This document shows, piece after piece, positions 10,926 through 23,047 of a DNA stretch of 64,000 nucleotides (within the stretch, counting starts at the first letter, position 1; every line of letters starts with the position of its first letter). The position numbers and the translations under genes were made by a program. The notes under the pieces were generated by a model. That model was not told where the DNA came from, made no database searches, and worked only from the letters and a program-made list of their open reading frames with translations. Origin of the DNA: Tipula vernalis (taxonomy: Eukaryota; Arthropoda; Insecta; Diptera; Tipulidae); NCBI GenBank assembly GCA_958295665.1, contig OY282559.1, positions 133,837,241 through 133,901,240 on the forward strand. Direction: 5' to 3'.

Positions 10926-13759
10926 TATTCGAAAACTATTAAATTGCAACCTAACAATAATCATTAAAAAAATGCTTTGCACCATTTGCGAGAAAAGCTT
11001 TGAAATTTCAGTTTTAGTTAACTGCAATTGGCCAAAGTATTCATGTACGAAAGACAGAGACTTAAATAAGAAAGTGAGGAAATTAGGATGCTTAAATCAA
11101 GCCGTGAGTACCATCAGGCACTCACATATAATACTTAGCTAATAAGTAGGTGCAGAAAGCGTTTGGTTTCGAAGAACGTGTTCGGTCGGTACTTGAGCAC
11201 CCATAAGCCGAATTAGACTCAACGTTTTTCCATCTAATACTGATTCTTTGTCTTCTTAAAACGATTCTTTTTGTGACTTTAGTCTGAAATCTTGAAATAA
11301 ACTAACCTTGGATGTGCATTTCGGAAATATCTTAATTCTATTAAATTTGTATTGTAAATTCACTACTAACAATGGGCCCGATTCTAGAGCCAGTATTATT
11401 TTATTTTGCCACTTCCTATTGTTCAACATTTATTTTCCGTAAAGTTTTAACCCTTGGATTGCGGCAAAATCGGGATTTAACTTTCCAAATTCTCAATCAG
11501 TTTTGTATTTTAATAAATTTTGTTAATTTTTATTAATTTCAACCACAAGACAGTTATCAAATTCTTTGTTTGAATGAAATATTTGACCTCCTGGCTGGAG
11601 CCCACCATTTACAAGTTACATTACTACCAAGCAATAAAAAGCTAAAACATTATCTATTATTATTTGTGGGAGTCCAGTGCATTAATTTTGGAATGGTCCA
11701 CTTACAAATTGAACAATAGTGTCTCTAATTGTACAGTTACCCCATAAAATATCATAATCCAGCTAAACAACAAACAAAAAATTGACTCTATTGACCCATA
11801 TCTTCTTAAACACAATGTTTTAGAATTTTAAAACTGTCTGCCTACAAAAATTTAAATCTTATTTCAACCCATTCTTAACACAATAAGATATACCGTAAAC
11901 AATGACAACAATATTCTACGATATATCAAAATATAGACGGGTGAATCATAAAAATTTAGAATCAAATAAAATTTATTAAAACCCGATCAAAAAACACTGT
12001 TAACCTATCCAATAGAACCCATTCTAATGATGACTATATAAAAAAAAAAAAAAAAAAAAAGTTGTCATCTTAACAAAAAGAAAAATATCGCCGCAAACAA
12101 GTTTTATTGATTCACCTTAGTCGCGATCATAAAAACTTTAATTTTTTAGACGATGTGCATTAGGTTTGTAAAGCGATTTTATATAAAAATCTGGGTCACT
12201 TAAAATAATTTGCACATACGGTAATATCGAATCAAGCCGGCTTTTATAGAGTTATTGCCCTTTATTGTAATTTTCTCACTTCTTCATCTTAGCTGCTAAA
12301 TACCGAAAATAAAACGGTTTCTTGACTATTGCCGCGTTATTGTTTTTTCGTCTGCAGATGACGAAATTACTTAAATAATTGATTTAACAATAATATGAAT
12401 ATATTAATATAAAAAATTGTTTTGGTCTAACTGTTTCGCCATTTCATATACAAAGACCAAAATAAAACTAATTTGTATCTTAAGACAGTCTAGATGAAAA
12501 ATAAGATTTCTACGTTTCTGCAATGTTGACCTATTATTAATTCACCTCACTTAATTATGAATTGAGACTCAGTTACCTGTATTAAAACAAGATATTCTAT
12601 ATAAACCCTATTCCCAGTTATTTCAAATAATTTATGTGTGTCGCTTACAACCGCTTAAGATTCTTTTCTATAAATTGTTTATTTAACGAACGATTAACTG
12701 GAATTCTTTTCATCGTTCTTGTGTTACTTCAACAACAATAAAATTCTGTAGAATATTTACAAAAATCTTTCAACAAAAAAAAAAAATTTAATTACCATAA
12801 CAACAGACTAATGCGCGGTGTAATCAAAATCTCGCGCAGATATAGATTGGGTTGTTCTTTAGTTTAACGGCGTATATCAATATATCTATTCTGGTGGCAG
12901 AATATATATTAAATAGAACTGTAAATTACGTATTCTGATATCATTAATCCTGAAAATAAATAGTTTTAATTAGTACTATGCGCCATCTTCATATATAGTG
13001 TTTTTGTAATTAACACATTTGTGTGATGCGGTTATGTCATAATCGGTTTATTAAAACTTGTTTGTGTATAGGCAAATTATAAAACTGTCGTCTGCATAAC
13101 AGTTTGTAATCGAACACCAACCCAAAGTTACAAAAAAAAAAATACGATACTCAAACCTTGTTTAATTTACGTGTCCATTTTTCACTGAAAATGAAAATTA
13201 GCCTGAAGTGGTACTTTCAATTCCATTTGAAAAGAAAGTCGAATAATTTCTCAATAGTGTGTGCTGATTGGAATTGGAATTTTTTTCACGTTGGAAACTT
13301 AAATTTGTATTTGCATCTAATTTGTAAAATGTGAGTGAAATATTTAATTAACTACAATGAAATTTAACTCAATTTTGAATATTATTCCAAGCTTTGCATT
13401 TTTTGAATTAGTAGAGTTACATGCATTGCTATGGATGTGGGTAAGATTCAGATTGATGATTTGGAGTAAGTTAGGCTTTAATCTATAATTTAATATGCGT
13501 GAGTCTCTGCCACTTTATTATCGAGAAAATTTAAACCGAATTCTTGGCAAAATTTTTCTGTGAAGCTCTAAACCAAGAAATCGTGACATTTCACGAAAAT
13601 TTTATGAACTTTTTAATCATTAAATGTCAACAGTCGGATTTTTCCGAAAATTTAACCTCTTTGAGTGATATAAATTTAATGAATTTCCAAAAAAAAAAAA
13701 AAAAATTAATATCAACAATAAGAGATCGCATTTCTTTTGTTTAAGAGCGAGATTCCAAA
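10926..13759. other. Long AT-rich stretch without a recognisable gene
   Basis: I found no coding motif on either strand. It contains A-runs (about 12042-12060, 12775-12787, 13132-13141, 13690-13704) and many short AT repeats. Intron, regulatory or intergenic DNA are all possible. Confidence 0.5.
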
Positions 13760-13761
13760 TA

Positions 13762-14485
13762 CAGGGTGTCCCAATAAGAAGTTCAGATTTAAAAATGTAA
13801 TAAATTAAAAGCGGCCTAATATATTTGCAAATTTATTTTTTTGTTTGAAAGTACAATCCTCCTGGTTATTTATGGAAAATTCGGCTGGCCTTGGCATACT
13901 CCATTCGGTCGGTCCAATTTCTGAGCACATTTTGGATTGTGTGCGGATCTATTCCGGCAATGGTTGCTTCAATATTGGCTTTCAAATGCTCAATTGTTTG
14001 TGGATTGTGCGTATAACACTTGTCCTTCACGGCACCCCATAAATAAAAATCCAAAGGCGTCAAATCACAGCTGGTTGCGGGCCATTCCAATTTCGCTATT
14101 GTAACGCCCGATGTGTGGCATGGCGCACCATCTTGCTGGAACCAAAGATCGTCAAAACCAATATCTTCAAGATATGACCACAAAAAAGATGTTAACATGT
14201 GGCGGTAGTTGATTCCGTTGACTGGAACGGCCAATAATACCGCCACGCCACAAGCCGCACCAAACAGTAACACGCAATAGATGCATTGGCCAATTTTGTT
14301 TGTTTACGAACCCCCGAGGGGGGGGGGGGGCTTTTTTGAGCAAAATCCTCATCAATTTCAAGTTTGTAGGAGGTCCACACAGCGAATCGATATTGAACGT
14401 TTCTGTCAAAGAAAGAATGACATTAGTGTTGCCAGAGCCAAAATAACCCATATATTAAATCTGAACCGGTTATTGTGACACCCTG
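13762..14485 (-). mobile_element. Deleted mariner-type transposon (Tc1/mariner superfamily)
   Basis: Both ends carry the inverted repeat CAGGGTGTCNCAATAA..TTCAGATTT: on the left at 13762, on the right ending CACCCTG at 14485. The left flank ends in TA; the right flank reads TC, so one copy of the target dinucleotide is mutated. The 724-bp length is far below the 1.2-1.3 kb of an autonomous element, and the enclosed transposase is internally deleted, so it can move only if another copy supplies transposase. Confidence 0.85.
13866..14451 (-). pseudogene. Truncated mariner-type transposase
   Basis: The DDE catalytic part is recognisable: 'GFVNKQN' and 'RVTVWCGLWRGGIIG' near 14280-14340 in one frame, then after a frameshift 'DDLWFQQDGAPCHTS' and 'SCDLTPLDFYLWGAVKDK' at 14150-14010, followed by the usual helical C terminus. 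The segment between the second aspartate motif (QQDGAPCH) and the third (CDLTPLD) is shorter than usual for this family, and a piece is missing before WCGLW. A G-run near 14318-14330 coincides with one break. The N-terminal HTH domain is absent. Inactive relic. Confidence 0.8.
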
Positions 14486-17400
14486 TCTTATGGAAATTGA
14501 AATTAAACCTGAATACGACTAGTTTCCCAAAACAAAGGAAAGAATTTACAACTCGAAAAATAGAAGCGAGAAATTTGGGTCGCTGTGATTTTGTCGCGTT
14601 AGTCCATCGATATAGGAACATAGCCCTAATTTCCAACTCGCAGGTGATTCGCTTCTTCCGTTACTTCGATCCCTTGTTACAAATTAAACCTTCAGTTTTT
14701 AGATCGTTACAACTTCGTAGGACTCAGAATATCAAGCAAAAAATTTAATTTGAAAAAGAAAGCTTCAGTTTATAGAATCTTACAACTCTGGAACGGGAAT
14801 ATAGAAGCGGAAAATTTTCGTCAGGTCCCTGAAAATAACTGTAATTCTATGGGAATTTATAACTCGACTGGTTGTAAAATGGGGCTGCTGAAAATGAAGT
14901 TTTTTTCGAAATCTTCTTTTTCATATAATTTTTGGGGTGTTATTTGGGAACTTATTTCATAAGGAAATAAGCTCCCAATGAAAGAAATGCAATAACGCCT
15001 CAAAAACATTAAATAACGTCCAAATTTTGGAGATTTATTTCGCTCTAATTTTCAATAAGTCCCCAATGTTATAATTGGGGACTTATTTCATTTATCGCTT
15101 GGGAAGTTATTTCCTGCAGTCATAAAATGGAACTAGAAAGTTTCGATTGCATGTTCGTAGTTGAAAAATAAAGAAAATAGACAACTCTCAAGTCTCATTT
15201 GCCGACCAATTGACAGTTGACATTGAATTCCTAATTAAGAAGGTGTCTACACAATTTCTAAATGCAAACTGAATGTAAACGTAATGTCGACTAGGTAAAT
15301 GTGTCACTTTGCAATAGAAATGTATTTTTCCAAGACAGGCTAGAGTTATACCAGGGTTATTCAAAATTATGAAAACAGTCAAATATCTGGAAGAGATTGA
15401 GTTAAGGTGCACACAAAATCTGTTTGGTTTAGTAAAAATGTTTTAAATGATGATAATTATTTAACCTTGTGAATGACCTTGAGCGGATTTTCAATGTCAT
15501 CAGGTTTCAAACATATTGTTTTATAATTATGACGTGATCAGTTTTAAATGTAAAACAATTTCAGTGAGAAATTGTTTCTAATTCTCATTTCAAGGTCAAA
15601 TAAATATCATCATTAAAAAAAATGTTTACACCATACAAATTTGTGTTGTGTTTTATTTTTAAACAATTGTTCGAGTAGTAAATTGCGTGGTGTGATGGTT
15701 TAGCATTAGTGGTATCCATGTACCGTTTTTAATGCTGCCCGTCTAAAAAGCTTCCTGTACTTTCAAATAGAAATAAAATGAGTAAGTAAAGGCACTAGTC
15801 GAATGAGACAGTAAAAAATTTTGTAAACTTAGAGGGAGAATTAAATCATCATCAATTAAATGGATTAAACAAATCCATTGTATTAACAAGACTCCGCGGG
15901 AACATTGGCCAAGACTTTCGTTTCTCAGGATATGAAATTAATGCAGAGTTAATGCGGAATCCAAGATTCAAAATCGAAAATTTAAAACACAGAGACAAGA
16001 AACAAACAAGAAAATTGTTCGATTTCGGATTTTTTCGATATTGAAAAAAATCTTCCCATTGTGAAACTAAAAAAAATAGTCCGGTAACGATTTTACGTAT
16101 GGTTGTTATGCTCGGAAATTTTAATGCGACTTATTCTCGATTATTCATGACCAAAGAAAATCCCCATGATAAAAATTTGGAAAAACTCTGACGTCCTGAT
16201 CATTTGATGGAACTATCAGGAAATCAGCGTGAGTTAGGTTCAATTGTGAAAATTAAAGTTAGTCTTAGAAACTATAAAACTGATTTTGTTGAGACTTTCA
16301 CTAATGGACAGTGTTTCGTCTCCGATAGGTTTTAAACTATAGTTTCATAATATAGGTGATGTAGTGTCAGAGGTTTCGTTCCATTTATAAGAGCTGATGG
16401 TTTATTTTAGGCAGAAAACTAAGGCCTCTTTTTACAATCTTTGAATCCTTTATTAATTTAACATAAGGAAATTTACAATTGTGATCCAAATTTTATAATT
16501 AAAGATGGCGGATTCAATACAGAAGCAGTAATTCCTTCAGTTAGGAACTGTTTCATAATTATTCAAAAAAATTACAAAACTGAATCTGAAGACAAAAAAA
16601 ATTAAATTCAAAATGACGGATGGTTTTCACTGGCTATCAAGTTTAGAGCAAAACTTAAATTTCGGTTCCAAAAATAACGCCGCCATGACATCTGTGGAAG
16701 TGGGTATTTCTAAAAGTGTCTCAACGCTTTTAGGCAATATGGCCGCTATGAAATATTTAAAAGAAAAAAATTTATGAGCGGCCATATTGGATTCGCAATT
16801 TTTCAGCGATCCCAAAAACAATATTTTGTATGGTCTCATAATCTAAAGCGATCCTAATAGTTTTATATGGTGGAACAGATGAGCTGAAGTAATAATTTCT
16901 TTGCATCAAATGTAAACGGAAGAGGAAAGTTTCTATATAATTTTGATGAAATTGATGCGGTAAAGAATTCATTTATGTTTCAGTGCAGAAATTATATTAG
17001 AACTAATAAATTGCTTGCCGCCATTTTATCAGCGGACATTAATAAATCGCAAGGCGAAATTATGCTTGTAGCCGACCGAAAGTTCTTGGTTCTCATATTA
17101 AATATTGACCGCTCCTGCTTATTAATAGCACACAATCGTTTTATTATTATAATACAATTTGGTGGGAACCCATGTTAGTTCTGTAGTCAACGAAGGACCA
17201 CTATGAAAACTTCACCGAAGGCCCGATAGCTGCCCATAAAGTGTAAGCAGTCATCAACGTTTCCTAATAATTTCAATCATCCCACACATAGAAATAAAGC
17301 AAACATGGCAATCCTCGATTTACAACCTTTAATAAGTAGTCTTGATATGTGACAGTTAGAATTAGTGAGCTGCTCGCTGTAGCGAATCAACTACTCCATA

Positions 17401-18439
17401 GTTAGAAATGGGACGCCCATTTTAACCCCAAACGCTATCTTAAAAAGGGACCGGGTCAAAATGATTGTTAAATATAACTCCTAATTAGGAAAATTCGTTT
17501 TTCGATGAAATACTTCCGAAAGGAAGTTTAAACATTAAACTATCACCCTAAGTTAGTTAGATATTTGTGAGTTCATTCTGACAACATATTTTCGCAGAAT
17601 ATGATAGTTTGGGGAGTAAAAATCATAAACAGGCTTGTTAATGATTTTGTCTCCTATTCAGAGTTATTAAAACTACGATTTTCTAACTGAACTCCCAATT
17701 GTTCTTTGATTTTACTTCATTGGAATAAATAGATTTAACAACGAAAAATATTAATTTAAGCATAATTAGGAATTACTTAATATGATTTCACAGAGTAATA
17801 TGTAATACCTCAAAAAGTTACTAAACGTGATATAAACTCTGAATTAGAGAGCTGAATATTGAGCTCTGAATAATAGAAGTACTTATTTATGTTAAAGTAT
17901 ATATATTTTTTAGGAATAATAATAACAACATGTTCGTTCAATTTTCAATTCTTTATTTATTTTAAAACAATTATTTTAATTTATTTTATAAAAATTGTTT
18001 AGATAAAATATATATTTCGTTATCCAATTCAATTTTTTCAAAAACATATTTATACAGTAACTGTGCTAATTTTATCAATTTTTGTTGATATCAATTTTGT
18101 ACACATTGCAGTTTCAATGTCTTGTATTTATCGTCCCGAGTAATATGACTATTGTTGAGACGAATATTTATAGCTTTAATCAAATCCTTAATCGTAAGGT
18201 AATTATGTTCTTAGTAGTTTTCTAGTAAAGTTTTACCATTAATATGTATCTATATTTTCTTTAATTTTTGATGTATTGTTCCAAATCCTGTAAAAAAAGT
18301 TGAAACAAAATATTCAGCAAAAAAAAAGCAATAAGAAAATGTTTCGAAAAAATACATCATTTCTACACGCTTTTATCTTGGCCAAATATCGATCGAATTC
18401 AAGTTTTTTTGTTTAGTGTTTTTTTTTTGGAATTACAGG
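14486..18439. other. Gene-free region with small inverted repeats
   Basis: No coding motif was found. Visible structure includes a hairpin at 14946-14976 (GGGAACTTATTTC / GAAATAAGCTCCC), a second at about 15060-15082 (CCCCAAT / ATTGGGG), and an inverted pair at 16736-16788 (AATATGGCCGCT / AGCGGCCATATT). A word near 16200-16235 (GATGGAAC, CAGCGTGAG) resembles the tandem repeat field at 39.1-39.9 kb. The rest is AT-rich and unremarkable. Confidence 0.45.
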
Positions 18440-19150
18440 AAAGGACAATGTTAAAAATAGCCGATTTTTGTTTTATCCGGGGGAACGCATAAATCATAAA
18501 AAAATCAATTGATTATTGTTAATTAACATTAGAAATGACAAAATGACAAATGATTTCCCCAGAGATAGCTGGGGAAATGTCGCTACTACCCCTAAACCTA
18601 TATAAACTACCCTTAAATAGCTTTAAATTGATAATCATTAATTATTGTTATAAAATTCGTGTAAAATGAAAAAAATGCTTCACAATGATTTGAACAGACA
18701 GTATGTCAATATAAAAAGTGATACTAACTGTAAAAATGTCCATTCCACTCCTAAAAATTAATAAAACTACTTTAAAAAGCTAATAGTGAGCTTATTTTGA
18801 CATCAAAAATAGATAATGCTTAAATTTTCAAGGGAACGCTTATTGCTAGAAAATAATTATAGATTACTGTCAGAAAATGCAAAAAGTGATACTAGAGTAC
18901 ACTAAGTAACTGGGGAAATATTAATTGCACCCCTAAATCTATATAAACTACTCTCAAATAGCTTAAAATAGATAATCATTAATTATTGTTATAAAATTCG
19001 TGTAAAATGAAAAAAAAAAAATGCTTAAAAATGATTTGAACAGACAGCAACGTAAAAAGTGATAAATGACTGTAAAAGTGCCCATTCAATGGCGAAATAG
19101 CGCCAATTGTTCTCACTTTGCGAGCGCGTACTGAAAAAATAACAATTTAT
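18440..19150. repeat. Left terminal inverted repeat with internal tandem copies
   Basis: The outer 350 bp are the inverse of 22690-23047. Inside, a block of about 190 bp at 18569-18765 is repeated at 18908-19090 (shared words: ATAATCATTAATTATTGTTA, AAAATTCGTGTAAAATGAAA, ATGATTTGAACAGACAG), giving a period near 340 bp. A hairpin TTTCCCCAG / CTGGGGAAA sits at about 18554-18578. Confidence 0.8.
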
Positions 19151-19275
19151 CCTTGCGCCCATTTTTCGGGTCGCAATAGTATAAATGAACCTTAAAAGTG
19201 ATTAGTAAAAAGGACCATTCGGCCACTTATTGTGTTTTCCAGAACGCACCACGAGGAGGCGATCCTTTTTACGTT

Positions 19276-19353
19276 CCACGTTTTTTTTTTTTTTTTTATT
19301 TTTTTTATTTTTATTTTTTTTATTTTTATTTTTTTTATTTTTTAAGTTTTTTT
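19276..19353. repeat. Low-complexity (TTTTTATTTT)n tract
   Basis: A T-rich minisatellite just downstream (minus strand) of the SWIM ORF. It makes the plus-strand open frame 19198-19386 meaningless. Confidence 0.85.
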
Positions 19354-19414
19354 TCTATGTACGAGTACACTTCGATTTTATTCTAATTTAAATACTTTTA
19401 AACTTAAACTTTTA

Positions 19415-20074
19415 TTATTCAGAGTTCTCTTCTGGTTCACTAGGATTTTCATCATCACTTAAGTCAAAAACTTCTGAATGATCTGGTGCTGTTGGAATAT
19501 GCTGCAAATATCTTGCGAATCCAAAGAACCATAAAAGTAGCATTACGTGAGAACAGCATCCAACAACTCTTTTCCCTACTTTACAACCACAAGTATGTCC
19601 TATTATGGCATCTACTGATTGTTTCGTTTTATCAATCAAAATAAAAACAAAATATTTCGTGCTTGAAGAGTGTCTTGAGTTGACTCGTACTTTTATTAGT
19701 AGAGCATTTTTAGGGTCAATATTTATATTGTATGACCCATAGTTAATATTTAGATTTTCTTTGGAAACAAAAAATTCAAAGTCTCCGTCTTCATTTAAGT
19801 GATCTGAATAATAGTAAGGTGCCATTTTTAATTGGTATGTACCGCAACCATAAAATTCAAGGTCTTGCTTTTCAAGACGCGGAAACTCATCAAAAGAAGT
19901 AGATTCCATTCGCTCAAATGATGATGTGCGCAAATGCAAATTCAAATCTGATACTAGTTTTGAAAGCATATTATCCTGATTTAACAAGGTGATCATTCTT
20001 TTCGCTATTTTGATATCAAAATCGCTACTAACAACTGGAGTGAATGTTAGGTTATATGTAGATGGCACATGCAA
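19415..20074 (-). pseudogene. SWIM zinc-finger C-terminal part of the transposase, frame-shifted
   Basis: About 219 residues. The clear feature is 'HTCGCKVGKRVVGCCSHV' near residues 170-187: a CxC ... CxH arrangement matching the SWIM zinc finger, expected to bind DNA or protein. The tail is acidic (DLSDDENPSEPEENSE). The frame overlaps the end of the transposase ORF by 23 nt in another frame and has no ATG at its start (the first codon is TTG, directly after an in-frame stop). The simplest reading is that it is the C-terminal continuation of the transposase separated by a one-base indel; an intron or programmed frameshift is possible but unsupported by clear splice signals. Confidence 0.7.
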
Positions 20075-21437
20075 TTACAAAATCATCATACGCTGTTTCT
20101 ACAACAGTATTCCGTATTGTATTTTCGAAATAATGATTTTTCCTATTTACTCTACAATTCACCACTTCAGTTATGTAACGATTTTTTGTCATTATTCTGG
20201 ATATATTTGCTTGTTCAACTGTAAGTGGCTTCTTATGACCAGAGAATGCTGGAATCCTAGCTACAAAACCTTTTTTTTGTATTTCTTCCACTGAGTCACG
20301 AAAGCCTCTGTCTACGATAAAAACATCTTCATTCTGAAATTGTGTACAAATTGGCCATTCTAATAGTCTGTTAAGGATCGTGGCATCATTTTCACTACCA
20401 GGAAATGGTCCCCATACACCTGCGATTCTTCCATTAGGATAAACCGCCACCATTGGCTTTAAAAGATTATAATGTTTATGGACAGACCAACTTTTTCGCT
20501 GAAACTGGAAATCGAAACTCTTTTCAATTTTCAAATAAGTTCCATCAAATATGAAGGCTCCTTTATCAGCAGATCCTGTTTGAAGAATCTTTGAAACTTC
20601 TGTTTGATTAGAAATTATAGAATCTCTAGACTCAGCAAAAGTTAAATATTTTTTTCTGAAAGCCTGCAATAAAACATTTCGAATGGTTGCACAGTAGTTA
20701 CTTACTGTTTGCCTGGTAAAATTGTATTTATTTTGCAACTCTTCAAAAGTGTATCCTCTTCTAATTCGAGATAAGTATAATCCTAGAGCCATCTCATTAT
20801 TATGGGTTCGTATATCTTTAATGAAATCTAATATTATTTTAAAAGAGTCATGATTTACGGCAGTTTCAAAATGTAATTCTGTTGGTTGCATTTTTAAAAA
20901 AGATCGAGGCCTCAGTTTTACTTCACGCTCCTCAATAACCATATTTTTTAAGGTGTATAAAATAGATTTAACTTCTTCCGAATTCATAGATTCATTTGGT
21001 TGGTTATCAACAAAGTTTTCAGGAATTTTTATTCCATGATTAGTTTCATGACCATTACAGATTCTGTTACCATACGGTACATAAATATCGGTTTTTACAA
21101 AAATGTTAACACATTCTTCTTTACTGAGCCGTCTAAGATTTATGTTATTTTCACAACCAAATAAACAGACTTTATGATTTTTGCTCGTCTTTTTAATGTC
21201 TAAAACTATTTTATTATTGTCAACTAACTGAATCCTTGCAACGTCATCATTAACTGATTCAATAGAGCAAGCTTCTGATCTTTCGTCATCAGGATGATTA
21301 TTATCATTACTATCCTGACGTTTTCTTTTCTTGTAGCACTTTGTACATTCGTATTCAAGAGGATTTTCTGAAACTTCGTGGAAATGTGATCCACGTCTCC
21401 TTTTGGCAAGAGATTTATTGCAAACTCGACATTGCAT
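20052..21437 (-). CDS. PIF/Harbinger-group (ISL2EU-like) DDE transposase
   Basis: 461 codons from the first ATG (21437); a longer frame would need a TTG start. N-terminal zinc-binding pairs CRVC and CTKC (residues 3-34) precede a second Cys/His cluster, KVCLFGC ... VPYGNRICNGH (about 89-130), typical of this family. A helix-turn-helix-like stretch 'YTFEELQNKYNFTRQTVSNY' lies near 229-248. The DDE_Tnp_4 core follows: FDGTYL (D298), GPFPGSENDATIL, FIVDRGFRD (D376) and the catalytic acid in 'ITEVVNCRVNR' (E424). The open frame is uninterrupted, so this part could be functional; the C-terminal SWIM section is in another frame. Predicted role: cutting and pasting the 4.6-kb element by its inverted repeats, in the nucleus. 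Confidence 0.85.
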   Translation of the reverse strand: MQCRVCNKSLAKRRRGSHFHEVSENPLEYECTKCYKKRKRQDSNDNNHPDDERSEACSIESVNDDVARIQLVDNNKIVLDIKKTSKNHKVCLFGCENNINLRRLSKEECVNIFVKTDIYVPYGNRICNGHETNHGIKIPENFVDNQPNESMNSEEVKSILYTLKNMVIEEREVKLRPRSFLKMQPTELHFETAVNHDSFKIILDFIKDIRTHNNEMALGLYLSRIRRGYTFEELQNKYNFTRQTVSNYCATIRNVLLQAFRKKYLTFAESRDSIISNQTEVSKILQTGSADKGAFIFDGTYLKIEKSFDFQFQRKSWSVHKHYNLLKPMVAVYPNGRIAGVWGPFPGSENDATILNRLLEWPICTQFQNEDVFIVDRGFRDSVEEIQKKGFVARIPAFSGHKKPLTVEQANISRIMTKNRYITEVVNCRVNRKNHYFENTIRNTVVETAYDDFVIACAIYI

Positions 21438-22069
21438 TTTAAAAAAGTTCAATAAAATGATTAATTAAAAGCTAAGTAAAACCTTAAGTAAATTAAAAAT
21501 AATTGAGTTTATTAAAAAAAAGGAAAAGTTTTAAATATTTTTTTTTATTTTTTGATAAAAATGTAGTGTATATTTTGCGAATCACTTATATAAATTATGA
21601 TTAAAGACAAAAATATTTTTTATTTTCCATCAATTATTATTTTCCGAAAACCTAATTAAAAAAAATATTTAAGGTAAAAATAAATATCTTTTGAGAAAAT
21701 GTTAAATAAAATGTTATAAAAATAGTTTTTGCAAGTTTGACTTAATAACAACTCGAAGGATTGTTTATTTAATCAAACCAATTTTTTGTATAATAAAGCT
21801 TATTTTATTATTTCTAAAACAAAATACAATAAAAAATTCTAGAATTAATTATTAGCGCTTAGCACACATAACACTTAATTTCTCAAAAATTCTAAGAACA
21901 AGCTAATAAATAGAAAATATAAAAGCCCATTTAAATGTTTAAATGCTGTTTTCATGGAACATTTTTAAATGCTTTTAAAATATTTTATAATTTCTTTAAA
22001 CATTATTTGATAAAGAATATTCAGTTTTAATAAATATTATTTTATGTTGAAGAGTTATCAAAAAAAATT

Positions 22070-23047
22070 TTCAGTAAAATATTGGATCTTATTTACTTGT
22101 TTTTTCTTATTTTGACAATAATCTATCATTTTTTTGCACTCCCGAGCGTAAAATTCGGGCGTAAACTTGGCACGGAATTTTCATTACTCTTTTTACGTCT
22201 AGGCAGGCAAAAAAAAAGATTTTGTAAGCAACATGGGCGAAAAACTTTAGAAACTAGCACTTGTGCTAGTAATCACGCTAATATCAAAACTTTAGTGCCC
22301 TTGATATCTAATATACTAGTCTGGCCCTACGTATTCTCCCGAAATATTCAAGCAAATATAATAAATAAGCTCACCATCAGTCTTTAAGAATTGCTTTTTT
22401 TAATTTTTATGGTTTAATGGAGATGTTTGCAGTTACTCATTGCTCTTTAGATTGGCGTATTTTTTATTCGAATCCTTTCCAAACAATTTTATCAGTTAAA
22501 CGAATTTCTCAACAATAATTATTATTATCAATGATTGTATATTTTAGGCGGTAAAGGTGTATTTGTATAGTTTTAGGGTCACGAGTTATTTAATGAACTC
22601 AGGAATCAATGTTCGTGTTTTTTGACAGTAATCTAATAATTTTTTTCTAGCAGTACGCGCTCCCGCAAATATTTAAGCATCATCCACTTTAGAAGTCAAA
22701 ATAAGCTCACCATTAGCTTTTAAAAGTAGTTATTTTAATTATTAGGAGTTGAATGGGCATGTTTACAGTTATTTATCACTTTTTACGTTGACATACTGTC
22801 TGTTCAAATCATTTTCAAGCATTTTTTTCATTTTACACGAATTTTATAACAATAATTAATGATTATCCATTTAAAGCTATTTAAGGGTAGTTTATATAGG
22901 TTTAGGGGTAGTAGCGACATTTCCCCAGCTAGCTGACGTATTTCTGGGCCATTTCTTATGTTAATTAACAATAATCAATTGATTTTTTTATGATTTATGC
23001 GTTCCCCCGGATAAGCCAAAAATCGGGTATTTTTAACATTGTCCTTT
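22070..23047. repeat. Right terminal inverted repeat region
   Basis: The block 22690-23047 is the inverse of the left end. A more diverged copy of the same module lies at about 22370-22690 (shared GCTCACCAT.AG, TTTACAGTTA, ACAATAAT, GACAGTAATCTA). Short open frames here, such as 22082-22387, fall inside the repeat and are not genes. Confidence 0.75.

Larger units (their letters stand above)
18440..23047 (-). mobile_element. PIF/Harbinger-group (ISL2EU-like) DNA transposon, about 4.6 kb
   Basis: The outer ends are inverted copies: AAAGGACAATGTTAAAAATA from 18440 and its complement ending CATTGTCCTTT at 23047. The inverted match continues inward through GGGGGAACGCATAAATCATA, TCAATTGATTATTGTTAATT, CCTATATAAACTACCCTTAA and TGAACAGACAGTATGTCAA for about 350 bp. 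Between them, on the minus strand, lie an IS5-type DDE transposase (20052-21437) and a SWIM zinc-finger ORF (19415-20074). That pairing is known from ISL2EU-like members of the PIF/Harbinger superfamily. The YqaJ-nuclease ORF some such elements carry was not seen. Target duplication is unresolved, so the true outermost base could differ by some bases. Confidence 0.8.

Noticed and set aside
22082..22387. 101-codon plus-strand ORF
   Set aside because: It lies in the right inverted-repeat region of the ISL2EU-like element and has no motif.
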